In this document: piece by piece, positions 35,200-43,160 of the stretch | Layout: the number at the start of each line of letters is the position of its first letter | Numbering within the stretch: position 1 is the first letter of the stretch | DNA from: Phenylobacterium deserti | GTDB taxonomy: Bacteria > Pseudomonadota > Alphaproteobacteria > Caulobacterales > Caulobacteraceae | DNA: 64,000 nucleotides | Assembly (NCBI RefSeq): GCF_003254705.1 | Contig: NZ_QFYR01000001.1 | Span: 1,054,001-1,118,000 of the forward strand | Direction: 5' to 3' | Translations under genes and position numbers: made by a program | The notes under the pieces: model-generated | What the model was told of the DNA's origin: nothing | Database searches by the model: none | What the model saw: only the letters and a program-made list of their open reading frames with translations

Positions 35200-36030
35200 G
35201 TGCAGTTCCCCAGACTGCCCGACTGGCTGATCTACGCCGCGGTGGTGGCGGGACTGCTGATCGCCGCCGTCGGCCGGCAGGAGCGCGCCGATGCGCCGCC
35301 TGCGCCGCCCGCTGCGCCTCAGGTGGCCAGCGAGGCCCTGGGTCCGGCCTCGCCCTTCGATCCCGAAGTGGTCGTCGATGTGGAAGCGCCGCGTGGCCCG
35401 GCGGAGGGCACCGCCTTCTCGATTTCCTCCAGCGGCGTGTGGGTCACCGCCCGCCACGTGGTCGACGGCTGCAAGCAGGCCGCCATCGTCGTGGGTCCAG
35501 GCCAGGGCGTGGAAGTCGGCGTGCGGATCGATCCGAAAGGCGAGGCGGCGATCCTGACCACCGACGGCGGCGCGCCGGCCCTGCCGCTGGCGCTGGACCG
35601 TCCGCTGCATCGGGGCGAGCGGGCCTTCCACCCCGGCTTCCCGCAAGGCGAGCCGGGCGAAGTCACCTCCCGCCTGATCGGACGGGAGAACCTGGTGGTG
35701 CGCGGACGCGGCGCGCGAACCGAGCCGGTGCTGGTCTGGGCCGAGGCTGGTCGCACCGACGGCTTGAACGGCTCCCTTGGCGGGCTTTCCGGCGCGCCCG
35801 CGCTGGACGAGCAGGGCCGCCTGATTGGCGTGACGATCGCCGAGTCGCCCCGCCGCGGCCGCATCTACACGACGACCCCGGAAACGGTGGAGCGCCTGCT
35901 GGCCTCCACGGGCGTGCGGCCCGGACCCGCAGGTCCAGGCCAGCCGATCACCCCGGAGAATTACGGCCGCGCCGCCGACGCCCTGCGCCGCGACCTGCGC
36001 GTCGCCCAGGTGTTCTGCCTGGCGGTCTAG
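35200..36030 (+). CDS. Trypsin-like serine protease with N-terminal membrane anchor
   Basis: 276 residues. Residues 8-25 form a membrane anchor, then a Pro/Ala-rich linker (33-50) and a chymotrypsin-fold domain. Catalytic His is H86 in WVTARHVVDGC. The nucleophile Ser is S197 in GSLGGLSGAP, where GLSGAP replaces the common GNSGGP. At the position of the catalytic Asp the sequence reads GEAAIL, so Glu115 seems to replace Asp. Two cysteines (C91 and one near the end) could pair. Start is GTG at 35200. It follows DUF350 closely and ends in a CTAG shared with the ampG stop. Confidence 0.82.
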   Translation: MQFPRLPDWLIYAAVVAGLLIAAVGRQERADAPPAPPAAPQVASEALGPASPFDPEVVVDVEAPRGPAEGTAFSISSSGVWVTARHVVDGCKQAAIVVGPGQGVEVGVRIDPKGEAAILTTDGGAPALPLALDRPLHRGERAFHPGFPQGEPGEVTSRLIGRENLVVRGRGARTEPVLVWAEAGRTDGLNGSLGGLSGAPALDEQGRLIGVTIAESPRRGRIYTTTPETVERLLASTGVRPGPAGPGQPITPENYGRAADALRRDLRVAQVFCLAV

Positions 36031-37727
36031 GGCGCCCGCGCTTCCAGCCGGCCCTGGCGGGCTGCGACGACGAAAGCCAGCACGATGGCGGCGACCCCGA
36101 TCAGGGCTGAATAGAGGAAGAAGACCACATAGCCCGCGCCCAGCGCCGCCGTGGTGACCTGCGACTTGGCGGCGCCGGCGGCGTAGGCTTCCGGCGGCAG
36201 CGCGCCGAACAGCCCCTTCAGCGGCGCAAAGGCGCCGCCGCGGTCGGCTGCCGCAGCAGAACTCTCGACGATGCGTCCGGACTGGGAAGCGATCAGCTTG
36301 CCGGGCAAGGCGTAGAGCGACGAGAACAGCGCATATTGCGTGGCGGTGAAGCCGACCGAGGTCAGGCTGGACATGTAGGCGATTAGACAGGTGCCGGAGA
36401 AGCCCGACGCCACGTTGTCCACCCCGATGGCGATGAACAGGGCCGATAGCTGTGGGCCCTGCATGGCCAGCCAGGCGAACACCAGGTTGCTCAGCGGTCC
36501 GGCGAAGGCGCCGACCACCAGCGCACGCAGCAGCCCCAGACGCACCACGGCCCAACCGCCCAGGCCAACGCCCAGCACGGTCATGATCACACCGAACACC
36601 TTCCGCACCTCGGCGATCTCGGTCTTGGTGTAGCCCAGGTCCGCGTAGAACGGGTTCATGATGTTCAGGACGAAGTCGGACAGGCGATAGACGCAGATCA
36701 GCGCCAGGATCAGAGCGGCCACGCCCTTGTAGCGCACCACAAAATCGCGCAGCGGCTCGCCAAGGGCGGTCGCCAGGTAGACGCCCGGACGTGTCCGCAC
36801 GCCAGGGATCGGGCAAGCGGCCAGCACGATCACCAGAAGTCCGATCACCACGGCGCTGAGCTGGAAGTAGACGCCCTCCGGCTTCATTTCCCACGCCGCC
36901 GCGATCCCCTCAGCTGCGGCCGGGAAGCCGAGACCGCGCAGGCCCGCAGCGAGCAGCGACGCATCGGCGGCGAGACCGGACCCGACGATCAGACCGCCCA
37001 GGGCGAACAGCGCTAGGCGGGCCAGCCACTCCGGCAGCTCCAGCGCCGGGCGCGAGGGCACGCCCTCGGCATGGATGGGCCGCACTGCGTGAGCCTTCTC
37101 ACGAGGGGCGGCGAGGGCGCCGGCCAGGCCGATGCCCATCAGGGCGGCCATCACGGCGTAGGAGATGTTCCAGTTGAAGCGGTCGGCCAGCACCAGGGGC
37201 GCTGCGCCGGCGACGATCATCGCGATGCGGTATCCCCACTGGTAGGCCGCCGCCATGGCGCCCTGCTTTTCGACGGCTGCGGCTTCGATCCGCCAGGCAT
37301 CGATCACGATGTCCTGGGTGGATGCGGTGAAGCCGACGAACACGGCGAAGGCGGCCATCAGGCCCAGGTTGCCTGCGGGGTCCGCACCGGAGATCAGCCA
37401 AAGGCCCAGCATCACCAGAACCTGGGTCACCACCATCCATGAGCGCCGGTGGCCCAGCCAGCGGGTGAGGATCGGCACCTGGGTGCGATCCACCAGTGGG
37501 GCCCAGAGAAACTTCAGCGAGTAGGCCAGCGTCGCCAGGGCGAAGATCGAGATGACCTTCAGCGACAGCCCGGCGTCCCGCAGCCACAGCGACAGGGTGT
37601 CGAAGATCAGAAGGTTGGGCAGGCCGGACGCAAAGCCTAGGGCCAGCATGACCAGTGCGCGGCGTTCGAAAAAGACGGCGAGCGAGGACAGCGCCCCACG
37701 TTTGGGCTCGGCGGCGTCAGCGCCCAT
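36027..37727 (-). CDS. ampG: AmpG-like MFS transporter (muropeptide permease family)
   Basis: 566 residues with about 14 membrane segments. The start region LVMLALGFASGLPNLLIFDT followed by LSLWLRDAGLSLKVISIFAL and YSLKFLWAPLVDRTQVP is the AmpG signature, with the conserved W-A-P-x-x-D. FTASTQDIVIDAWRIE and YQWGYRIAMIVAGA follow. AmpG imports anhydro-muropeptides for cell-wall recycling; the larger size here comes from inserts between helices 6-7 and an extended C-terminus. ATG at 37727 has CGGAG 6 bases upstream; a TTG one codon earlier is unlikely. The stop overlaps that of the convergent protease gene. Confidence 0.87.
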   Translation of the reverse strand: MGADAAEPKRGALSSLAVFFERRALVMLALGFASGLPNLLIFDTLSLWLRDAGLSLKVISIFALATLAYSLKFLWAPLVDRTQVPILTRWLGHRRSWMVVTQVLVMLGLWLISGADPAGNLGLMAAFAVFVGFTASTQDIVIDAWRIEAAAVEKQGAMAAAYQWGYRIAMIVAGAAPLVLADRFNWNISYAVMAALMGIGLAGALAAPREKAHAVRPIHAEGVPSRPALELPEWLARLALFALGGLIVGSGLAADASLLAAGLRGLGFPAAAEGIAAAWEMKPEGVYFQLSAVVIGLLVIVLAACPIPGVRTRPGVYLATALGEPLRDFVVRYKGVAALILALICVYRLSDFVLNIMNPFYADLGYTKTEIAEVRKVFGVIMTVLGVGLGGWAVVRLGLLRALVVGAFAGPLSNLVFAWLAMQGPQLSALFIAIGVDNVASGFSGTCLIAYMSSLTSVGFTATQYALFSSLYALPGKLIASQSGRIVESSAAAADRGGAFAPLKGLFGALPPEAYAAGAAKSQVTTAALGAGYVVFFLYSALIGVAAIVLAFVVAARQGRLEARAP

Positions 37728-37764
37728 CAAGAACTCCGAAGTGCTTGGCGCCCCCGGGCGCCCG

Positions 37765-39306
37765 TCAGCCGACCTTGGCGCGCTGCGCCTGATCCGTCCA
37801 GCGGGTGCGAGTCCACCGCGTCAGGACAGCGCGGAGGCTATCGGGCAGGATCGGCTTGACCATGAAGTCGTCCATCCCCGCGGCGAGGCACGCCTGACGG
37901 TCGTCATCGAACGCGTTGGCGGTCAGCGCGACGATGGGCGTGTCGATGCCCGCCGTGCGCAGCTGCCGGGCGGTCTCAACGCCGGACAGCCCGGGCATGC
38001 GCATGTCCATCAGGATCAGGTCGTAGGCGCCCACCCGCACGGCCGCCAGGGCTTCCTCGCCCGCCGCCGCATGGTCCACCACGCAGCCCTCGCGGGTCAG
38101 CAGGGCGCGGGCCAGCAGGGCGTTGATTGGATTGTCTTCCACCAGCAGCACGCGCGCGCCGGGGGCGGCGGCCGGCGCCAGCCGGTCGTCCTCGGCCGGA
38201 GCGGCCGGATCTTCCGTCGCGCCCGCCGCGATCAGCACCCATTCGGCCAGCGAGGCTTGCCGCAGCGGCTTGATCAGCCAGGCGGCGAAGCCCGCCTGCC
38301 GCAGGGCATCCTTGCGTTCCCGTTGTTCGGCGGCCAGCAGCACGATGGCCTTGCGGCCCGGCGGGGCGCGCAGGCTCTCGCCCTCGCTCAGCGCCTCGTC
38401 CAGCAGCAGGACGTCGCTTGGTCCGACGGCGGCCAGCAGGCTGTCCACGTCCTTGGCGGTCACCGCGCGCCCGCCACAGGCCTGGATCTGTCGGCGCGCA
38501 GCGCGCAGCAGGACGGGATTGGGGGAGGCCACGCCGATGGTGCGGCCCGTCAGGGGCAGGGTCGCGGGCGCGGCGGCCACCGAGGTGAACGGGGCCTCGA
38601 ACCAGAAGATCGAGCCGCCGCCCTTGTTGGGGACAACGCCCACCTCGCCATCCATGGCCTGGGCCAGCCGGCGGGCGATGGCCAGGCCAAGCCCCGCGCC
38701 GCCGATCACCGCCTGGCCGGCTTCGGCCTGGGCGAACGCCTGGAAGATCCGTTCGCGGTCGGCCGCCGGGACGCCGGGACCGGTGTCCTCCACCGTGAAC
38801 CGCATGCCGAACTCGGTTTCGGTCACCGCCAGCAGAACGCCGCCTTCAGTGGTGAACTTCACGGCGTTGCCGGCGAAGTTCAGCAGGATTTGGCGCAGCT
38901 TGCCCTCGTCGGCCAGGATCTTCAGCCCGGACGGCGCCGACCAGCCCAGCTCCACGCCCTTTTCCCGGGCCCGCGGCGACAGGAGTTCGGCGACGCTGCG
39001 CAGCAGCGCCTCCACTTCCAGCGGCTGCGGGTGCAACTCCACGGAGTCGGAGCCCAGCTTGGCGAAATCCAGCACGTCGTTGACCAGGGTCAGCAGGTGC
39101 TGGCCGCTTTCGCGCATGGCGGCGGCGTAGGCCCGCTGTTCGGCCGTCAGGGGCGTCCCCTCCAGCAGGCGGGCCATGCCCAACACGCCGTTCAAGGGCG
39201 TGCGGAATTCATGGCTCAGGGCCGCCAACTGGGCGGCGCTGATGTGCGCCCGGCGGGGGCGGCGCTCGGAAAGAGGTCGCGGAGGTCTGCGCATCGGCGC
39301 GACCAT
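37765..39306 (-). CDS. Hybrid sensor histidine kinase/response regulator without input domain
   Basis: 513 residues. After a basic start, the HisKA box LSHEFRTPLNGVLG (near residue 30) is followed by a dimerisation helix pair and an HATPase domain with LLNFAGNAVKFT, VEDTGPGVP and GGAGLGLAIARRLAQAM. A degenerate receiver-like region (about 250-370, ASPNPVLLRAARR in place of the acidic pair) precedes a full receiver domain with VLLVEDNPINALLAR, phospho-acceptor Asp in DLILMDMRMPGLSG and ALTANAFDDD. No membrane or PAS input domain is present, so the signal must come from a partner. The final LTRWTRTRWT is basic. Confidence 0.93.
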   Translation of the reverse strand: MVAPMRRPPRPLSERRPRRAHISAAQLAALSHEFRTPLNGVLGMARLLEGTPLTAEQRAYAAAMRESGQHLLTLVNDVLDFAKLGSDSVELHPQPLEVEALLRSVAELLSPRAREKGVELGWSAPSGLKILADEGKLRQILLNFAGNAVKFTTEGGVLLAVTETEFGMRFTVEDTGPGVPAADRERIFQAFAQAEAGQAVIGGAGLGLAIARRLAQAMDGEVGVVPNKGGGSIFWFEAPFTSVAAAPATLPLTGRTIGVASPNPVLLRAARRQIQACGGRAVTAKDVDSLLAAVGPSDVLLLDEALSEGESLRAPPGRKAIVLLAAEQRERKDALRQAGFAAWLIKPLRQASLAEWVLIAAGATEDPAAPAEDDRLAPAAAPGARVLLVEDNPINALLARALLTREGCVVDHAAAGEEALAAVRVGAYDLILMDMRMPGLSGVETARQLRTAGIDTPIVALTANAFDDDRQACLAAGMDDFMVKPILPDSLRAVLTRWTRTRWTDQAQRAKVG

Positions 39307-39329
39307 GGCGCCGGTGGCTTAACGAGGGG

Positions 39330-39728
39330 TCAAGCCGGCCGGTCGGCCTTGGTGGCCATTTCCTGGGTCAGGGCGAGAAGGGCGGCTCGGGCGCGTCCGT
39401 CAGGAATGCCGTTGAACGCCCGCAGGAGCTCCAGCGCGCCGGGACGGGACAGGGCGCGGAACACCTCCTCCTCGTCCGACACGGCCCCGACGCTGTCCTC
39501 GCCGACAAGCCAGGACACGCTCGTGCTCAGCGCCGCGGCGGCCGCCACCAGGGTCGATGCGGCCACGCGGTTCGCGCCGCGCTCGTACTTCTGCACCTGC
39601 TGGAACGACACGCCCAGCCGTTCGGCCAGGTCGCTCTGGTTCATGCCAAGCTGACGGCGACGCGTTCGGATTCGCGTACCGATCGCTAGGTCCAATGACG
39701 CGGGACTCCCGACCTCTTTGGCTTGCAT
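39330..39728 (-). CDS. XRE-family transcriptional regulator
   Basis: 132 residues. The helix-turn-helix lies at about 13-67: IGTRIRTRRRQLGMNQSDLA, then RLGVSFQQVQKYERGANRVA, close to the consensus of Cro/C1-type regulators including the recognition helix FQQVQKYE. The C-terminal half is helical and probably mediates dimerisation. ATG at 39728 has AGGAGG 6 bases upstream. It is encoded next to the hybrid kinase (23 bases, same strand) and diverges from the LuxR-HTH gene. Targets are unknown. Confidence 0.9.
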   Translation of the reverse strand: MQAKEVGSPASLDLAIGTRIRTRRRQLGMNQSDLAERLGVSFQQVQKYERGANRVAASTLVAAAAALSTSVSWLVGEDSVGAVSDEEEVFRALSRPGALELLRAFNGIPDGRARAALLALTQEMATKADRPA

Positions 39729-39823
39729 CGGCGCCTCCTGCGCGGCCGAATGTAGCGCGTTTGTCGAAAACTTGCCGCGCAAAGTAGACGAAAGGCGTGC
39801 GGCGTCGTTTATTGAACGCCACC

Positions 39824-40591
39824 ATGCCGACGCGCACTGAAATCAACGGGGATATGGTTTCGCTGCTCACGCCGCGTGAGCGCGAGTGCCTGCGCCTCGT
39901 GGATCAGCATCTCAGCTCCAAACAGATCGCGCGCGAGCTGGGCATGTCCAAGACCAGCGTCGACACCTATTGCGACCGCGCCCGACGCAAGCTGGGCGTG
40001 ACGGACCGCTACGAGGCCGCCCGCCTCCTGCGCGCGCGGGACGACAGCGCTGTCCTGATCCCGTCAGGACAGGACACGATCAGGACAGACAGCCCTCCGG
40101 AAAGCTGGCCCGATGAGCCGGCAATCACGGAGACGGCCAATGGGCGACTGGCACCACAACTTCGACAACCGACCGGCGATCGGACGGGCTCTGCGTCTGC
40201 GTCGGGAGATCGACGACTTCGAAGCCCGCTGGCCGAAGGGCCCGGTGAGGGACGAGTCGATCCCGACCTTCTCCTGGGAGCAGCTGGAGCGGCAGCTCGT
40301 CGATTTGGCAGCTACGCCCAGCCAGGCTTTGATGGCCAAGCATCTGGTGTCCGCGACCCGGAAGCTGGCGCCTTTCAAACCCTCCGAGATGGTCTTGCGG
40401 GAAATCCTCTGCATGACCTGGGTGCTGCTGGACGAGAACTTCCGGCCGGATCCGGACTGTGGCCCGGAGGAAACCGACTAAGCCCCGCTGCGCGACTGGC
40501 GGCCGTCCTCGCGGTGGCCGTCGTGTCTGCGCTGGCTTTCGGGTCGATGCTGGCGGGAATGCAGGCGCTCCAGAGCCTCGCGCCCTTCTAG
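39824..40591 (+). CDS. LuxR-type HTH protein with C-terminal membrane helix; linker overlaps another ORF
   Basis: 255 residues. The N-terminus holds a LuxR/FixJ-type HTH (residues 16-69): LLTPRERECLRLVDQHLSSK, then QIARELGMSKTSVDTYCDRA. The far C-terminus is a membrane helix (SPAARLAAVLAVAVVSALAF). Such HTH-linker-helix proteins are common in Caulobacterales and sphingomonads. The linker (about residues 105-220) has poor coding statistics in this frame (about 44 percent GC in third positions by my count), while the +1 frame reads as a good protein. The frame never breaks, so this may be one long protein over a nested gene, or an interrupted ancestral gene. Start is uncertain. Confidence 0.65.
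   Translation: MPTRTEINGDMVSLLTPRERECLRLVDQHLSSKQIARELGMSKTSVDTYCDRARRKLGVTDRYEAARLLRARDDSAVLIPSGQDTIRTDSPPESWPDEPAITETANGRLAPQLRQPTGDRTGSASASGDRRLRSPLAEGPGEGRVDPDLLLGAAGAAARRFGSYAQPGFDGQASGVRDPEAGAFQTLRDGLAGNPLHDLGAAGRELPAGSGLWPGGNRLSPAARLAAVLAVAVVSALAFGSMLAGMQALQSLAPF
40140..40481 (+). CDS. Hypothetical protein nested in another frame inside the LuxR-HTH gene
   Basis: 113 residues, no family recognised. It begins MGDWHHNFDNRPAIGRALRL and continues with aromatic and charged residues typical of a folded helical protein (FSWEQLERQLVDLAATPSQA, MVLREILCMTWVLLDENFRP). Its third codon positions are about 85 percent G/C (96 of 113 by my count), like real genes in this genome. The overlapping HTH frame shows only about 44 percent over the same stretch. 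GGAG lies 8 bases before the ATG; an ATG at 40113 is an alternative start. No transfer signs. A cytoplasmic protein by composition. Confidence 0.65.
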   Translation: MGDWHHNFDNRPAIGRALRLRREIDDFEARWPKGPVRDESIPTFSWEQLERQLVDLAATPSQALMAKHLVSATRKLAPFKPSEMVLREILCMTWVLLDENFRPDPDCGPEETD

Positions 40592-40663
40592 GCCGGCAAA
40601 CCTAAACAAGCCTGACAACGTTATCCGAAATGCGCCCCGGGACGGGAGCGCAGGAGAACCCCC

Positions 40664-41017
40664 ATGCTCAAACAACGCCGCATGGCCGCCGAGCAGATCG
40701 CCAGCGCCCTGTTCGAAGCCGAAGCCGCAATCGACGTCGCTCTCGCAAAGACCGCCGCCCTAACCGGCGCCATGCCGGCCCTGCGCAAGCAAGCTGGCGC
40801 TTCCGCCCTGGTGGGCCAGGAAGCCGTGGAGCGCGCCAGCCAGGCCATCATGGCCCTGGCGGAAGCCCGCCGGGCGATTGTCGAGACCCACCGGGAGCTC
40901 GACACGGCCAAGGAATACGTGGGTCTGGGCGCCGTGACCCTGGTGGACGAGGGCAGCGCCAAGCCGACCGGCTACGCCCGCAGCGCGCGCGCCCTGCGGC
41001 AGGTCACCGCCGCCTGA
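40664..41017 (+). CDS. Hypothetical helical protein
   Basis: 117 residues, predicted almost entirely alpha-helical (MAAEQIASALFEAEAAIDVA, ERASQAIMALAEARRAIVET, HRELDTAKEYVGLG). Ala/Glu heptads suggest a coiled-coil bundle. GGAG stands 9 bases before the ATG and third codon positions are GC-rich, so it is a real gene. I do not recognise a family; it resembles small orphan proteins of Caulobacterales. It lies downstream of the LuxR-HTH/nested ORF pair on the same strand with a 72-base gap. Confidence 0.65.
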   Translation: MLKQRRMAAEQIASALFEAEAAIDVALAKTAALTGAMPALRKQAGASALVGQEAVERASQAIMALAEARRAIVETHRELDTAKEYVGLGAVTLVDEGSAKPTGYARSARALRQVTAA

Positions 41018-41082
41018 GCTGTTTCCGCGCTGTAGCGGGTCTGGCAAAGTAGCTCCCTGGTCCACCGGGGAGCCGCCTGCTC

Positions 41083-41535
41083 TTGAACCCCTACGTTCTG
41101 ACGCCGTGGATCAGCTGGACGCTGTTCGTGCTGGTCGTGGCGGGCGCCATTCTGCGCGGCGGCCTCGAGGAGCGGCTTGCTGCGGGCGCCTTGATGCTTT
41201 CCCTGGCGCTCTCGATCATCTTCCGTGATCCCACCTATTCGGGCCTGCAGTGGGGCGCCTTCGCCGGGGACCTCGTCCTGCTGGGCGTTCTTCTGTTCCT
41301 GGTGCTGCGGTCCGCCCGCTTCTGGCCGATCTGGGCGGCGGGGTTCCAGCTCCTGGGGGTGCTCACCCACCTCGGCCGCGTGCTCGATCCCAAGGTCCAG
41401 CCCTGGGCCTACGCCTCGGCCCAGGTGATCTGGACCTGGGCCCTGACCGTGGCTGTGGGTGTCGGCGTGCTCGCCAAGTGGCGCGAGCGTCAGACCGCCA
41501 GCGCCCTGACCCCGGCGGCGGCCACCCGCCGGTAG
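41083..41535 (+). CDS. Four-helix membrane protein of unknown function
   Basis: 150 residues with about four membrane helices (8-27, 33-48, 58-77, 82-100 and a possible fifth at 110-132). The start is TTG with GGGGAG about 12 bases before it. The sequence has aromatic residues at helix ends (YVLTPWISWTLF, QPWAYASAQVIWTWAL) as in real membrane proteins. No family recognised. Its 3' end overlaps the convergent yifB gene by 46 bases; the shared region codes for the polar tail RQTASALTPAAATRR here and the yifB C-terminus on the other strand. Confidence 0.6.
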   Translation: MNPYVLTPWISWTLFVLVVAGAILRGGLEERLAAGALMLSLALSIIFRDPTYSGLQWGAFAGDLVLLGVLLFLVLRSARFWPIWAAGFQLLGVLTHLGRVLDPKVQPWAYASAQVIWTWALTVAVGVGVLAKWRERQTASALTPAAATRR

Positions 41536-43025
41536 ATCAGCGCTTCGGCCACGTGCACGCGCCGCACGGTTTCGGCGCCCTCCAGATCGGCGATGGTGCG
41601 GGCCAGCCGCAGGGTTCGAGTCCAGCCGCGGGCGGTTAGTCCGCCGGCCTCCGCCGCCTGGCTCAGCAGCGCCCGCGCGGGCGCATCCATGGCCGCAATG
41701 GTCTCCAGCCAGTCGCCGTTGGCCTGGGCGTTCAGGGCGCTCGCGCCCTCGCCGCCGTCCTGCGCCCGGGCGAGCTGCATCTGGCGCGCCTGGGCCACCC
41801 GAGCGGCCGCCTCGGCGGTGCCTTCGGCCGGCGGCGGCAGGGCGAGATCGGCCGGGGTCACCGGCGGAACTTCCACCTGCAGGTCGATGCGGTCCATTAG
41901 CGGACCGGAGATGCGGCCCTGATAGTCGCTCTGGCAGCGGGGCGCCCGCCCGCAGGCGCCGCGCCCCGGCCCGCCGACCCCGCAGCGGCAGGGGTTCATG
42001 GCCGCCACCAGCTGCACCCGCGCCGGATAGCGCACGTGCGCATTGGCCCGCGCCACCACCACCTCGCCGGTCTCCAGCGGCTGGCGCAGGCTGTCCAGCG
42101 CCTGGGTCCCGAACTCCGGCAACTCGTCCAGAAACAGCACGCCGTTGTGGGCCAGGCTCACTTCGCCCGGCTTAGCCTTCAGTCCACCGCCGGTCAGGGC
42201 GGCCATGCTGGCGGAGTGGTGAGGAGATCGGAACGGCCGGGCGCGGGTCAGCTGTCCGCGGGCGATCAGCCCGGCCATGGAATGAACCATGGAGGTTTCC
42301 AAGAGCTCCTGCGGCGTCAGCGGCGGCAGCAGGCCCGGCAGGCGCTGGGCCATCATCGACTTGCCCGACCCCGGAGGGCCGATGAAGAGCAGGTTGTGGC
42401 CGCCGGCGGCGGCGATCTCCAGCGCCCGCTTGGCGTTCTCCTGGCCCTTCACGTCGCGGAGGTCCGGAACCCGCTCGCCGTCCAGCATGGGACCTGGCTT
42501 GGGCGGCGACAGCAGCTGCACGCCGCGGAAGTGGTTCACCAGGGCGATCAGCGAGGGCGCGGCCAGGATCCGCGTCTCGCCGGCCCAGGCCGCTTCGGGT
42601 CCGCAAGCCTCCGGGCAGATCAGTCCCAGGCCCATGCCGCCGGCCGCCACCGCCGCGGGCAGGGCGCCCGCCACCGGCATGATCCGGCCGTCCAGCGACA
42701 GCTCGCCCAGCGCCGCCCAGCCTTCCAGCGCGTCGGGCGGGATGACGCCCATGGCGGCCATCACCGCCAGGGCGATCGGCAGGTCGTAGTGCGACCCGAC
42801 CTTGGGCAGGTCGGCCGGAGCCAGGTTGGCGATGATCCGCTTGCCGGGCAGGGCCAGGCCCAGACCTGCGAACGCCGCGTGCACCCGCTCACGGCTCTCG
42901 GCCACCGCCTTGTCGCCCAGGCCCACGATGATGAAGGCGAAGGCGCCCTTGGTGAACTGGACCTCGACTTCGATCCGGACGGCGTCGACGCCCTGGAACG
43001 CCACCGTCACCACCCGCGCCGCCAT
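41490..43025 (-). CDS. YifB/ComM family Mg-chelatase-like AAA ATPase
   Basis: 511 residues. The N-terminal ChlI-like domain (VTVAFQGVDAVRIEVEVQFT, FIIVGLGDKAVAESRERVHA) is followed by the AAA+ core: Walker A GPPGSGKSMMAQRLPGLLPP, LFLDELPEFGTQALDSLRQP for Walker B, VVARANAHVRYPARVQLVAA, and MNPCRCGVGGPGRGACGRAP with cysteines that probably bind zinc. ComM homologues act as branch-migrating helicases that widen donor DNA in natural transformation; many non-competent bacteria keep the gene. Start at 43025. Its 3' end overlaps a convergent membrane-protein gene by 46 bases. Confidence 0.93.
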   Translation of the reverse strand: MAARVVTVAFQGVDAVRIEVEVQFTKGAFAFIIVGLGDKAVAESRERVHAAFAGLGLALPGKRIIANLAPADLPKVGSHYDLPIALAVMAAMGVIPPDALEGWAALGELSLDGRIMPVAGALPAAVAAGGMGLGLICPEACGPEAAWAGETRILAAPSLIALVNHFRGVQLLSPPKPGPMLDGERVPDLRDVKGQENAKRALEIAAAGGHNLLFIGPPGSGKSMMAQRLPGLLPPLTPQELLETSMVHSMAGLIARGQLTRARPFRSPHHSASMAALTGGGLKAKPGEVSLAHNGVLFLDELPEFGTQALDSLRQPLETGEVVVARANAHVRYPARVQLVAAMNPCRCGVGGPGRGACGRAPRCQSDYQGRISGPLMDRIDLQVEVPPVTPADLALPPPAEGTAEAAARVAQARQMQLARAQDGGEGASALNAQANGDWLETIAAMDAPARALLSQAAEAGGLTARGWTRTLRLARTIADLEGAETVRRVHVAEALIYRRVAAAGVRALAV

Positions 43026-43160
43026 GCTCAAGCCCTTGTGTCCGGACGTCACTTATCCACAAGATGCGAGCACATGGCGAAGCTCGGATCAAGAACAAAA
43101 ATCGAACGTAAGTAGAAAGCCAGCAACATCCGTGTGTTACGGACCGAAGCTCAGAAACGG

